Positions 26,545 to 33,912 of a stretch of DNA of 64,000 nt are shown here, one piece after another. Position 1 is the first letter of the stretch, and the number at the start of each line of letters is the position of its first letter. Made by a program: the position numbers and the translations under genes. This stretch comes from Pseudoneobacillus rhizosphaerae (GTDB lineage Bacteria > Bacillota > Bacilli > Bacillales > Cytobacillaceae). The notes below the pieces were generated by a model that saw nothing but the letters and a program-made list of their open reading frames with translations, had not been told where the DNA came from and searched no databases. The stretch spans positions 1-64,000 of the forward strand of contig NZ_CAKJTG010000011.1 in the NCBI RefSeq assembly GCF_917563885.1. The letters run 5' to 3'.

Positions 26545-26688
26545 CTTTCATCACTTCCTTTAGTATTTAGTTTAATAAACCTTCGTTTTTTTATGAGAAC
26601 AAAATATTAGAAATCGTTAACAAGTATCTTTTACTAACGATGAGAGACAATATTAATGTTTCCCATAATTAATGGAGGTAATGTACAA

Positions 26689-26850
26689 ATGGCAAAACGT
26701 AAAGCTGAATTTGATGCAGTTGATAAATATAGTAAAACGCCTAAGAAAAATGTTGCTGAAACTGAATTCTCTGCTGAATTTAGTGAAGGTGAAAATCGGA
26801 TGAAGGGTGCTAACCGGAATTCTAAGCAAGGTAGAGTAGGTAAATCATAA
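26689..26850 (+). CDS. SASP-like small protein with GPR-type motif (53 aa)
   Basis: ATG preceded by TGGAGGTAATGTACAA. The product is hydrophilic and Lys/Asn-rich, with ETEFSAEFSEG in the middle, close to the TEFASE-type site that the germination protease GPR cleaves in gamma-type SASPs. The end is basic (NRNSKQGRVGKS). An ATG 33 bases upstream lacks an RBS. It is followed without a gap by a second small gene carrying a related motif. Likely a minor spore protein; this is inferred from motif and composition only. Confidence 0.7.
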   Translation: MAKRKAEFDAVDKYSKTPKKNVAETEFSAEFSEGENRMKGANRNSKQGRVGKS

Positions 26851-27003
26851 ATGAACGGAAAAAATGATAAATCAAAAGAAGTAACAAATGTAGAATTTGG
26901 TATGGAGTTTGGTGATTTGAATAGTGGTAAATTTTATGAATTGGCCGCTTTTTCAAATCCACAGGAGAAAAAAGATTCAAGAAAAGAAAAACGCAAAAAA
27001 TAA
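26851..27003 (+). CDS. SASP-like small protein with GPR-type motif (50 aa)
   Basis: Starts at the base after the stop of the preceding gene. The product (MNGKNDKSKEVTNVEFGMEF...) contains NVEFGMEFGDLNSG, again an E-F-G-x-E-F pattern like the SASP GPR site, and ends very basic (KKDSRKEKRKK). Translation is probably coupled to the upstream gene, since the region before the ATG has only GTAGGTAAATC. The stop codon is part of the terminator stem. Function inferred from motif only. Confidence 0.65.
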   Translation: MNGKNDKSKEVTNVEFGMEFGDLNSGKFYELAAFSNPQEKKDSRKEKRKK

Positions 27004-27036
27004 ACCCAAGGGGATTCGCTCCCTTGGGTTTATTTT
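27002..27036 (+). terminator. Terminator, bidirectional
   Basis: AAACCCAAGGG pairs with CCCTTGGGTTT around GATTCGCT, followed by TATTTTATT. Confidence 0.9.
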
Positions 27037-28777
27037 ATTGATTATAACTAAATATTTTTGTCTGATCATTTGCAGGAGAAAAATATGCCATCATAATTGT
27101 ATCTATTCGGGTGATTTCACCAAATTCCAAGTATCTTTTTAAATCGAATGATAAGTTCTCTAGCAATGTATGCTTGTACAGCTCTTTTTCATTTAAGTTT
27201 AAACCAACAAATTCCGCCCCAAGCTGCTGTGGTTCTGCAATAATTTGTTTATAGGTTGTGGAACGTGCCTCTTTATCTAACCGAGCTTCCCACCAAGGCT
27301 TCCGTGGATTGAATTTTTGATGAAGAAGATAGTCATACTTCATTAGCCCCTCAACGATATCCAAATCTTTGATATTTTTAGCAGCTAAAAATCGATATAG
27401 CCTTGTATAAAGATCCTCTAACTGGTGACCAATTCTCGACCAACCTTGTTCGTCCCAAAACGTGCCGAAATCCTGAAAGAAGTCAAAGGGAGTTTCAAAA
27501 ACGTTAGAAACTAAATATTCAACAGTTTTATCCATGCGATGGTCATTCCAATATTTTTCTAAAACATCCTCCACCTGTTTAATCCGAATAATATCATGGA
27601 AGGACAACACGTTATTACCAAGTATTTCGTATGGTGAATGGTCCATATAAATATAATCATGCTTTTTGGCACTAAGTCTTACCCCAGTTCCTCGAAGCAT
27701 CTTCAAGAAACCAAGCTGCAGCTCTTCTGGTCTTAGTTCAAACACGTCATTAAAGGTTTTCTTAAAGGAAGAATAATCTTCTTCAGGAAGACCAGCTATT
27801 AAATCCAAATGCTGATCAATTTTGCCTCCGTCTTTGACTAGAGTAACCGTTCTTGTTAGCTTTTCGAAATTTTGCTTTCGCATCACAAGTTCATTCGTAT
27901 AGTCGTTTGTTGATTGAACTCCAATTTCAAATCGGAACAAACCTTTTGGTGCATTCTGATTTAAAAACTCGATTACCTCTGGTCTCATAATATCAGCAGT
28001 AATTTCAAATTGAAAAACGACTCCGGGTTTATGCTCGTCGATTAGAAATTGAAACATTTCCATCGCATAGCTTCTACTTATATTGAAGGTACGATCCACA
28101 AATTTGATCGTTTTTGCTCCATTTGCCATTAAAAAACGAATATCCTCTTTCACTTTCTCTCGATCGAAATAGCGGACACCAACCTCAATGGATGATAAAC
28201 AAAATTGGCAGCTAAACGGGCAGCCACGGCTAGTTTCAATGTAAGTTACACGTCTTGAAAGATGTGGGAGGTCTTCTTCGAATCGGAAAGGAGAAGGCAA
28301 TTCCTTTAAATCCAATTTATTACGTTGTGGATTGATCTTTATCATATTCTCTACTCGATAAGCAATCCCTGGTACTGTATTAAATTGCCCACCTCCGTCA
28401 AGCTCACTTAATAATTGTTTAAAGGTTTCTTCCCCTTCACCGATTACGATAAAATCAAACTCAGGTACATTTACCATCCAGTCATGGACATCATACGTCA
28501 CTTCTGGCCCGCCCATAACAATATGGATGTCTGGATTAATTTTTTTAATCATCTTAATGACTTTAATCGTTTCTTCAATATTCCATATGTAACAGCTAAA
28601 GCCAATTACATCTGGTTTCTTTTGAATAAGATCGGACACAATATTCATCACTGGGTCTTTTATCGTATATTCAGTTAACTGGATGTCAAATTCCGGCAAA
28701 GCATATGCTTTTAAATACCGTATTGCTATGTTTGTGTGTATATATTTAGCGTTTAATGTCGTACAAATAATCTTCAT
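27035..28777 (-). CDS. B12-binding radical SAM protein with DUF4080
   Basis: A 580-residue protein with three parts: an N-terminal cobalamin-binding domain (MKIICTTLNAKYIHTNIAIR to about residue 130, including MGGPEVTYD), a radical SAM domain with the cluster motif CPFSCQFC near residue 190, and a long C-terminal DUF4080 region. Class B radical SAM enzymes of this layout perform methylations or ring rearrangements. The substrate of the DUF4080 group is not known to me. Its 3' end converges with the SASP-like pair. A sequence close to a Spo0A box (ATTGTCGACAAAA, about 28832-28844) lies some 60 bases upstream of the start. Confidence 0.88.
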   Translation of the reverse strand: MKIICTTLNAKYIHTNIAIRYLKAYALPEFDIQLTEYTIKDPVMNIVSDLIQKKPDVIGFSCYIWNIEETIKVIKMIKKINPDIHIVMGGPEVTYDVHDWMVNVPEFDFIVIGEGEETFKQLLSELDGGGQFNTVPGIAYRVENMIKINPQRNKLDLKELPSPFRFEEDLPHLSRRVTYIETSRGCPFSCQFCLSSIEVGVRYFDREKVKEDIRFLMANGAKTIKFVDRTFNISRSYAMEMFQFLIDEHKPGVVFQFEITADIMRPEVIEFLNQNAPKGLFRFEIGVQSTNDYTNELVMRKQNFEKLTRTVTLVKDGGKIDQHLDLIAGLPEEDYSSFKKTFNDVFELRPEELQLGFLKMLRGTGVRLSAKKHDYIYMDHSPYEILGNNVLSFHDIIRIKQVEDVLEKYWNDHRMDKTVEYLVSNVFETPFDFFQDFGTFWDEQGWSRIGHQLEDLYTRLYRFLAAKNIKDLDIVEGLMKYDYLLHQKFNPRKPWWEARLDKEARSTTYKQIIAEPQQLGAEFVGLNLNEKELYKHTLLENLSFDLKRYLEFGEITRIDTIMMAYFSPANDQTKIFSYNQ

Positions 28778-28947
28778 TCAATAAATCTCCTTAGGGTACC
28801 AATAATTAGAATCAACAGTCTATTTTACTTTATTGTCGACAAAAAAGACAGAATAAACACCTAAAAAAGAGCAAGGCTCCAATTAGTATGAGCAAAATCC
28901 TTGTTTGCACTCTTTCGTGCCCGAAAACAGTAAAAAGAGCAAAACTG

Positions 28948-29148
28948 GTGTAAACGCGCACGCAAGAAGTTCTCGCCGAACACAAAACCCGTCCAAAAGG
29001 GTGTAAACGCGCACTCAAGAAGTTCTCGCGAACGCGAAACCTGCTCAAAACGCTGTAAACGTGCACGCAAGAAGTTCTCGCGAACGCGAAACCTGCCCAA
29101 AACGGTGTAAACGTGCACGCAAGAAGTTCTTGCATAGCCGAAAGCCTA
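28948..29148. repeat. 52-bp tandem direct repeat, about four copies
   Basis: Units begin at 28948, 29001, 29053 and 29105 (periods 53, 52, 52), each reading GTGTAAACG(C/T)GCAC(G/T)CAAGAAGTTCT and then, in the middle copies, CGCGAACGCGAAACCTGC. The last unit is partial. The region is distinctly richer in G+C than its neighbours. The period is not a multiple of three, so coding is unlikely, and no unique spacers are present, so it is not a CRISPR. It lies between the ends of two minus-strand genes. Confidence 0.85.
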
Positions 29149-29159
29149 GCAAATGTGAC

Positions 29160-30086
29160 TTAAGGATAAACATAATAAGAATGCTTACTGAATCTAACAA
29201 GTTTTAAATTCTTTAATAAAATTCTCCTAATCGATCGCTTCGACACAACCCCACCACACCACTCATAAATACTCTCAGTTGTAATCCGTCGATCAGGAAA
29301 AAGAAATACAAACTCCTCCACTCCCCTTAAAACAGCTGCATCTAAATCTTCTTCAAACCCACATCTATCACAAACTATCTTCCCTCCAACCACACTACTA
29401 ACAAAAGATCCACAACAATCATAGATTATCCCCTTTTTCAATTCTCCAAAATGATAATCAGGTACACGTTCAAAGGGGGATTTATTAATATGAAGGGAAC
29501 TCAATTTCTCGGCAATTTTTTTATGATGGTCAGTAGTTTTCGAGGTTTGCATATTTAGTTTGTTTGAAAAACGGTTAAGTTGTGTGGGAAAGATAATTGG
29601 CTGATTCTTGGGGGCTCCATATAAATGAAATTCTGGATTAATGAAGAGTAAGTATGAGGCAATTGGAATGTTATATCCCAAATCATGGAGTAATTTTTTC
29701 AGGAGAGATTCACTTCTAATTAATTGATTAAGAGGGTCAATTATTTCAGTATTATTGGGAGAATACCACTTACCATCCTTAATATAATAATCACCTTCAT
29801 GATTCTTAACATTGAATAAGTAAATTTTTTCCCCTGTGAAAATTAAGCTATCGATTTGAAAAAGGGTATTGATAAATTCAAGTAATAAATCGCAAATCAT
29901 TATCCAATAAGACGGAAGATTTTCTGCGGCCCATTCATCAAAATTCAGCTCACCTTCAAAGCCTTTTTTAATTGTAAAATAATGCGATGCGTCTTTGTCT
30001 GAAAGAATAACTCGTGAATTGAGGTACCTCAGTCGCTTTAATTCGTCTGATTCTAATCGCTTCTTTAGAATATTCATTTTTTCCAC
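29160..30086 (-). CDS. NERD-domain protein with C-terminal zinc ribbon
   Basis: A 308-residue protein. A nuclease-related (NERD) domain spans about residues 35-150: GFEGELNFDEW, then FQIDSLIFTGEKIYLFNVKNHEGDYY. In family members the last motif normally carries an acidic residue as in (I/F)EVKN; here it reads FNVKN, so the expected catalytic Glu is Asn. A CC...CDRC pattern (YDCCGSF...IVCDRCGF) near residue 235 forms a likely zinc ribbon, followed by a helical tail. Role unknown; NERD proteins are often linked to DNA processing. It may be catalytically inactive. Confidence 0.8.
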   Translation of the reverse strand: MEKMNILKKRLESDELKRLRYLNSRVILSDKDASHYFTIKKGFEGELNFDEWAAENLPSYWIMICDLLLEFINTLFQIDSLIFTGEKIYLFNVKNHEGDYYIKDGKWYSPNNTEIIDPLNQLIRSESLLKKLLHDLGYNIPIASYLLFINPEFHLYGAPKNQPIIFPTQLNRFSNKLNMQTSKTTDHHKKIAEKLSSLHINKSPFERVPDYHFGELKKGIIYDCCGSFVSSVVGGKIVCDRCGFEEDLDAAVLRGVEEFVFLFPDRRITTESIYEWCGGVVSKRSIRRILLKNLKLVRFSKHSYYVYP

Positions 30087-30393
30087 TTCCTGCTATTTAA
30101 TTCCATCCAATTAATTTTAAACAAAAATAGGTAAAATATACAAGTTTAATAGATTAATAGCAAAAAAAACAAACTGTTATACTACAATCGTCAATCTGTT
30201 ACATAACTATGAAACCGAATACATTCCCTATTTACAAAGGAAATTTCAAAAAAATAAAAAGTGTTTCATGTTTTTTTATAAATCTATGATGTTTGTCACG
30301 GCAAAATATATTAAAACCTTCTACAATGGAAAACAGGGGAAGTTCTTATTATTGAATAAAGTTCTTTCAAGGATAGTATTGGGAGGGATAATA
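30087..30393. other. Divergent intergenic region, NERD / 2-oxoacid oxidoreductase
   Basis: 307 AT-rich bases holding both promoters. The frame of the plus-strand gene stays open upstream to 30268 but lacks a ribosome site there. A TTGAAT-16-TAGTAT pair (30352-30379) is too close to the TTG start to serve it. I see no hairpin or riboswitch. Confidence 0.45.
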
Positions 30394-31407
30394 TTGTCAA
30401 TTTTACCGCAAAAAAATGAACTTGGATTTTTTGAAATTAGATTGGAATCAATCGGGGGATTAGGTGCCAATCTAGCTGGGAAAATGTTAGCAGAAGCAGG
30501 AGTTTTAGGTCTTGGATTAAATGGTTCAAACTTTTCTTCCTATGGATCAGAGAAAAAGGGTTCACCTGTAAAAAGTTTTGTCCGTTATTGTGATCCGGAT
30601 GTAGAAATTCGTGACCACAGTCCAATTGAAGAACCACATGTTATTGGTGTGTTCCATGAAGCATTGTATAAAATGGTTAATGTTGTAAGTGGCATGCGGC
30701 CAGATGGAATTATTCTCGTAAACTCCACTAGGGAGTTTGATGATATAAAAAGAGATTTAAAGATTGAGTACGGCACCGTTGCCATTGTCGATGCTTTAAG
30801 TATAGCTGTTGATGAAAAAACAAAAGTTAATACTGCGATGCTAGGTGCACTTTTTAGAATTTGTGACTTTTTAGACCCAGAAATTATGAGAAATGTTATT
30901 CGTAAAACGTTTGAGAAAAAGTATCCACATTTCGTTGAACCGAACATTCGTACTTTCGATCGAGGTTATAACGAAGTGAAATTTAAGAAATATGAAGTAC
31001 CTGAAGATGCAGTAGGGAAGAAATTCGAAAGACCACAACCGCAATTAGGCTACTTAACACAGGAAATTGGTGGAGTTATTACTGCTCAGGCTAACAGTGT
31101 ATTAAAGGACTTAAGTGGATCACGGCAAGGTTTTTTACCACAACTTGAACAAGAAAAGTGTATCCATTGTGCTGCCTGTGACACCGTTTGTCCGGACTAT
31201 TGCTTTGTTTGGGAAGCGGGCGAGGATAAAAAAGGTCGTAAGCAATTATTCCTAAAAGGGATTGACTATCAATATTGCAAAGGTTGTTTAAAATGTGTGG
31301 AAGCTTGCCCTACTGATGCATTATCAGAATTACGCGAAATGATAGGCTTTGCTGATACGAATCGTGTTAAGCAAAACTTCCCATACGTAGCAGGAGGTAT
31401 TTCATAA
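30394..31407 (+). CDS. 2-oxoacid:ferredoxin oxidoreductase, fused gamma-delta subunits
   Basis: A 337-residue fusion. Residues about 10-190 form the gamma domain (EIRLESIGGLGANLAGKMLAE, GSNFSSYGSEKKGSPVKSFVR). The C-terminus is a two-cluster ferredoxin domain with CIHCAACDTVCP and CKGCLKCVEACP, each binding a [4Fe-4S] cluster. Together with the next gene it makes a pyruvate- or 2-oxoacid:ferredoxin oxidoreductase. TTG 30394 is chosen because GGGAGGGATAATA precedes it directly; the open upstream extension has no family similarity. The stop overlaps the next start by one base. Confidence 0.88.
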   Translation: MSILPQKNELGFFEIRLESIGGLGANLAGKMLAEAGVLGLGLNGSNFSSYGSEKKGSPVKSFVRYCDPDVEIRDHSPIEEPHVIGVFHEALYKMVNVVSGMRPDGIILVNSTREFDDIKRDLKIEYGTVAIVDALSIAVDEKTKVNTAMLGALFRICDFLDPEIMRNVIRKTFEKKYPHFVEPNIRTFDRGYNEVKFKKYEVPEDAVGKKFERPQPQLGYLTQEIGGVITAQANSVLKDLSGSRQGFLPQLEQEKCIHCAACDTVCPDYCFVWEAGEDKKGRKQLFLKGIDYQYCKGCLKCVEACPTDALSELREMIGFADTNRVKQNFPYVAGGIS

Positions 31408-33701
31408 TGGCGATGTTAGAAGAAATAATAAATACAATTTCCAAAGCGGAACAAACGACTACATTCGAATCGGGTAATGAAATGGCAGCTATGGCTGCTG
31501 CGCAAATTAATTATCATATTATGGGCTATTTCCCAATTACTCCTTCAACGGAAGTGGCTCAATACTTAGATCAAATGAAAGCGCGTGGAGAGCATGATGT
31601 AAAATTAATTCCAGCTGATGGTGAACATGGTTCTGCTGGTATTTGCTATGGTGCTTCTGCAACGGGAGCTCGTGTATTTAATGCAACAAGTGCGAATGGT
31701 TTCCTTTACATGATTGAACAATTACCAGTACAAGCAGGAACCCGTTTCCCAATGGTTATGAATCTAGTAACACGTGCAGTAAGTGGTCCGCTAGATATTC
31801 GTGGAGATCACTCTGACCTTTATTATGGTTTAAATACAGGATGGGTTATTCTTACAGCTCGTACACCTCAAGCCGTATATGATATGAATATTATGGCATT
31901 AAAAATTGCTGAGCACTCAAAAGTGAGATTACCAGTTATCGTTGCTTATGATGGATTCTTTACTTCTCATCAAAAGAGAAAAGTAGATTACTTTACGGAT
32001 CGAAAAGTTGTTCAACAATTCGTAGGGGAGTGTCCAACAGACTACAATTTTGCTAGAGACCTTAAGAAGCCAGTCACAATCGGCGCCCATATGAATGGTG
32101 AAGATTTAATGAATAATCATTTCCAACAATCTGAAGCCATCTACGCAGCTGGAGAAGTGTATAAAGAAGTAGCGGCTGAATACGCAGAACTTTCAGGACG
32201 TCAATACTCTGTCCTTGATCTGTATGAAATGGAAGATGCTGAAGTAGCAGTATTTTTATTAAACTCTGCAGCTGAATCAGCCAAAGATGTTGTCGATCGT
32301 TATCGTGAAAAAGGAATTAAGGTTGGGGTAATAAGCCCTAACATTATTCGTCCATTTCCAGCAAAAGAAATTCGTGAAGTTTTAAAGAACGTGAAGGCTT
32401 TACTAGTTGGGGAACGTGCTGATTCTTACGGTGCAAATGGTCCGAACTTAACACATGAAGTAAAATCGGCTCTTCAAGATGACAAAGAAAATCAAACAAT
32501 TGTATTAAGTCGTGTATTTGGATTAGGTGGTAAAGACTTCTATGCAGATGATGCTGAAAAGTTCTTTGACATGGCTATTGATGCAGCAGAAAAAGGCTTT
32601 GCAGAAAAGCCATTTGATTATTACGGTCATGTTCCAGGGAATCCTGAAAAAATATTAAAGCCTGTTATAACTCCTCAACATGGTGATGTTTATAAAACAG
32701 GACTTATTGATGTGAAAATGGATGAAGCAACGAATAAATTGAAAGTGAAAATTCCACCTTTACGAAACTTAACCAATAAGCCGAAGCGTATTGCTTCAGG
32801 CCATGGAGCTTGTCCAGGGTGTGGAATATTCGCAGGTTTGGAATTATTCTTTAAAGGTATTGAAGGCGATATCGTTGTCTTATTCCAAACAGGCTGTGCA
32901 TATGTAACGACAACTTCTTATCCTTACAGCTCGCATAAGCAAACTATGATTCATAACCTGTTCCAAAATGGGGCGGCAACGTTATCAGGTACGGTTGAAG
33001 CGTTCATAGAATTAAAGCGTCGTGGTGAAATTGAAGTGGCAGACGATGCAACATTTGTCATGATTACAGGTGACGGTGGTATGGATATCGGAATGGGTTC
33101 TGCGATTGGTACAGCACTTCGCAACCATAACCTGATTATGCTTGAGTATGATAATGAAGGCTATATGAATACTGGTTCACAAATGTCGTATTCTACTCCT
33201 ATGGGGCATATGACAAGCACATCGAATGTAGGAAAAGCACAAAAAGGTAAAGCGTTCCATCACAAAGATACGGCTCAAATTATGGCAGCAACGAATATCC
33301 CTTATGTATTTACAGGTGCGGAAAGCCATCCTCAGGATTTAATTAAAAAAGGTGCTAAGGCACAGTGGTATGCACAAAATGTAGGTACTGTTTACGGGAA
33401 AATTTTAATAACATGTCCATTAAACTGGAAATCTGATGACCGCTATGGTGAAGTAATCCTTCAACAAGCCGTAAATTCATGCTTCTTCCCGTTATACGAG
33501 GTGGAACAAGGTGTCACAACGATTACCTATAACCCTGAAGAGAAAAATAAACGTGTAGAATTATCTGAATGGCTAAAATATATGGGTAAAACAAAGCATT
33601 TATTAAAGGAAGAAAATAAAGAAATCTTAAATGACTTTGAGGCTGAAGTTGAAAAGAGATGGAACCGTCTAAAAGCAAAACATGAAAATCCACATCTATA
33701 A
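31407..33701 (+). CDS. 2-oxoacid:ferredoxin oxidoreductase, fused alpha-beta subunits
   Basis: A 764-residue fusion of the pyrimidine-binding alpha part (FPITPSTEVAQYL, PADGEHGSAG, TRAVSGPLDIRGDHSD, LPVIVAYDGFFTSH) with the TPP/Mg-binding beta part from about residue 470 (GHGACPGCGIFAGLEL, GDGGMDIGMGSAIG, EYDNEGYMNTGSQ). It decarboxylates a 2-oxoacid with CoA and passes electrons through the clusters to ferredoxin. Domain content is that of PFOR, split over two genes; pyruvate is likely, but other 2-oxoacids are possible. RBS GGAGG lies in the preceding gene. Such enzymes are usual in anaerobes and unusual in aerobic Bacillus. Confidence 0.9.
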   Translation: MAMLEEIINTISKAEQTTTFESGNEMAAMAAAQINYHIMGYFPITPSTEVAQYLDQMKARGEHDVKLIPADGEHGSAGICYGASATGARVFNATSANGFLYMIEQLPVQAGTRFPMVMNLVTRAVSGPLDIRGDHSDLYYGLNTGWVILTARTPQAVYDMNIMALKIAEHSKVRLPVIVAYDGFFTSHQKRKVDYFTDRKVVQQFVGECPTDYNFARDLKKPVTIGAHMNGEDLMNNHFQQSEAIYAAGEVYKEVAAEYAELSGRQYSVLDLYEMEDAEVAVFLLNSAAESAKDVVDRYREKGIKVGVISPNIIRPFPAKEIREVLKNVKALLVGERADSYGANGPNLTHEVKSALQDDKENQTIVLSRVFGLGGKDFYADDAEKFFDMAIDAAEKGFAEKPFDYYGHVPGNPEKILKPVITPQHGDVYKTGLIDVKMDEATNKLKVKIPPLRNLTNKPKRIASGHGACPGCGIFAGLELFFKGIEGDIVVLFQTGCAYVTTTSYPYSSHKQTMIHNLFQNGAATLSGTVEAFIELKRRGEIEVADDATFVMITGDGGMDIGMGSAIGTALRNHNLIMLEYDNEGYMNTGSQMSYSTPMGHMTSTSNVGKAQKGKAFHHKDTAQIMAATNIPYVFTGAESHPQDLIKKGAKAQWYAQNVGTVYGKILITCPLNWKSDDRYGEVILQQAVNSCFFPLYEVEQGVTTITYNPEEKNKRVELSEWLKYMGKTKHLLKEENKEILNDFEAEVEKRWNRLKAKHENPHL

Positions 33702-33740
33702 AAACAAAAGGCCAGTTCATGTTGAACTGGTCTTTTGTTA
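33701..33740 (+). terminator. Terminator of the oxidoreductase operon
   Basis: AACAAAAGGCCAGTTCA pairs with TGAACTGGTCTTTTGTT (one G-U) around TGT. Confidence 0.85.
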
Positions 33741-33829
33741 TGTGAAAATAAATGAACTTCAATATTGTAGATTTAATAAAATCGTTAATAAAATATTTTT
33801 GTGTTTGCCTCATTTTTTCAAAGGAGATT

Positions 33830-33849
33830 TATGTAAGTTTATAGAAATT
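33830..33849 (+). promoter_or_regulatory. Weak SigH-like promoter of the PAS kinase
   Basis: AAAGGAGAT and GAAATT, separated by about 13 bases, each differ by one base from SigH -35 (RNAGGAWWW) and -10 (RNNGAAT). Plausible for a sporulation kinase but weak. Confidence 0.25.
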
Positions 33850-33912
33850 AATGATAGATAATATTTTTCTAAAAAAATAATATTTTTTTGTCTAATGGGG
33901 AGGTCACATTTT

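Noticed and set aside
28830-29135. Minus-strand open frames through the 52-bp repeat
   Set aside because: The repeat period is not a multiple of three, so the peptide repeats do not stay in phase, and no ribosome site is present.
28948-29148. CRISPR array
   Set aside because: The whole 52-bp unit is repeated without unique spacers, and no cas genes are present.
30352-30379. SigA promoter TTGAAT-16-TAGTAT before the oxidoreductase
   Set aside because: It would start transcription inside or after the ribosome binding site.
30268-30393. Longer N-terminus for the gamma-delta oxidoreductase subunit
   Set aside because: No ribosome site at 30268, while GGGAGG sits correctly before TTG 30394; the extension lacks family similarity.
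33884-33896. Spo0A box before the PAS kinase (TTTGTCTAATGGG)
   Set aside because: Several mismatches to the consensus; only a single weak site.
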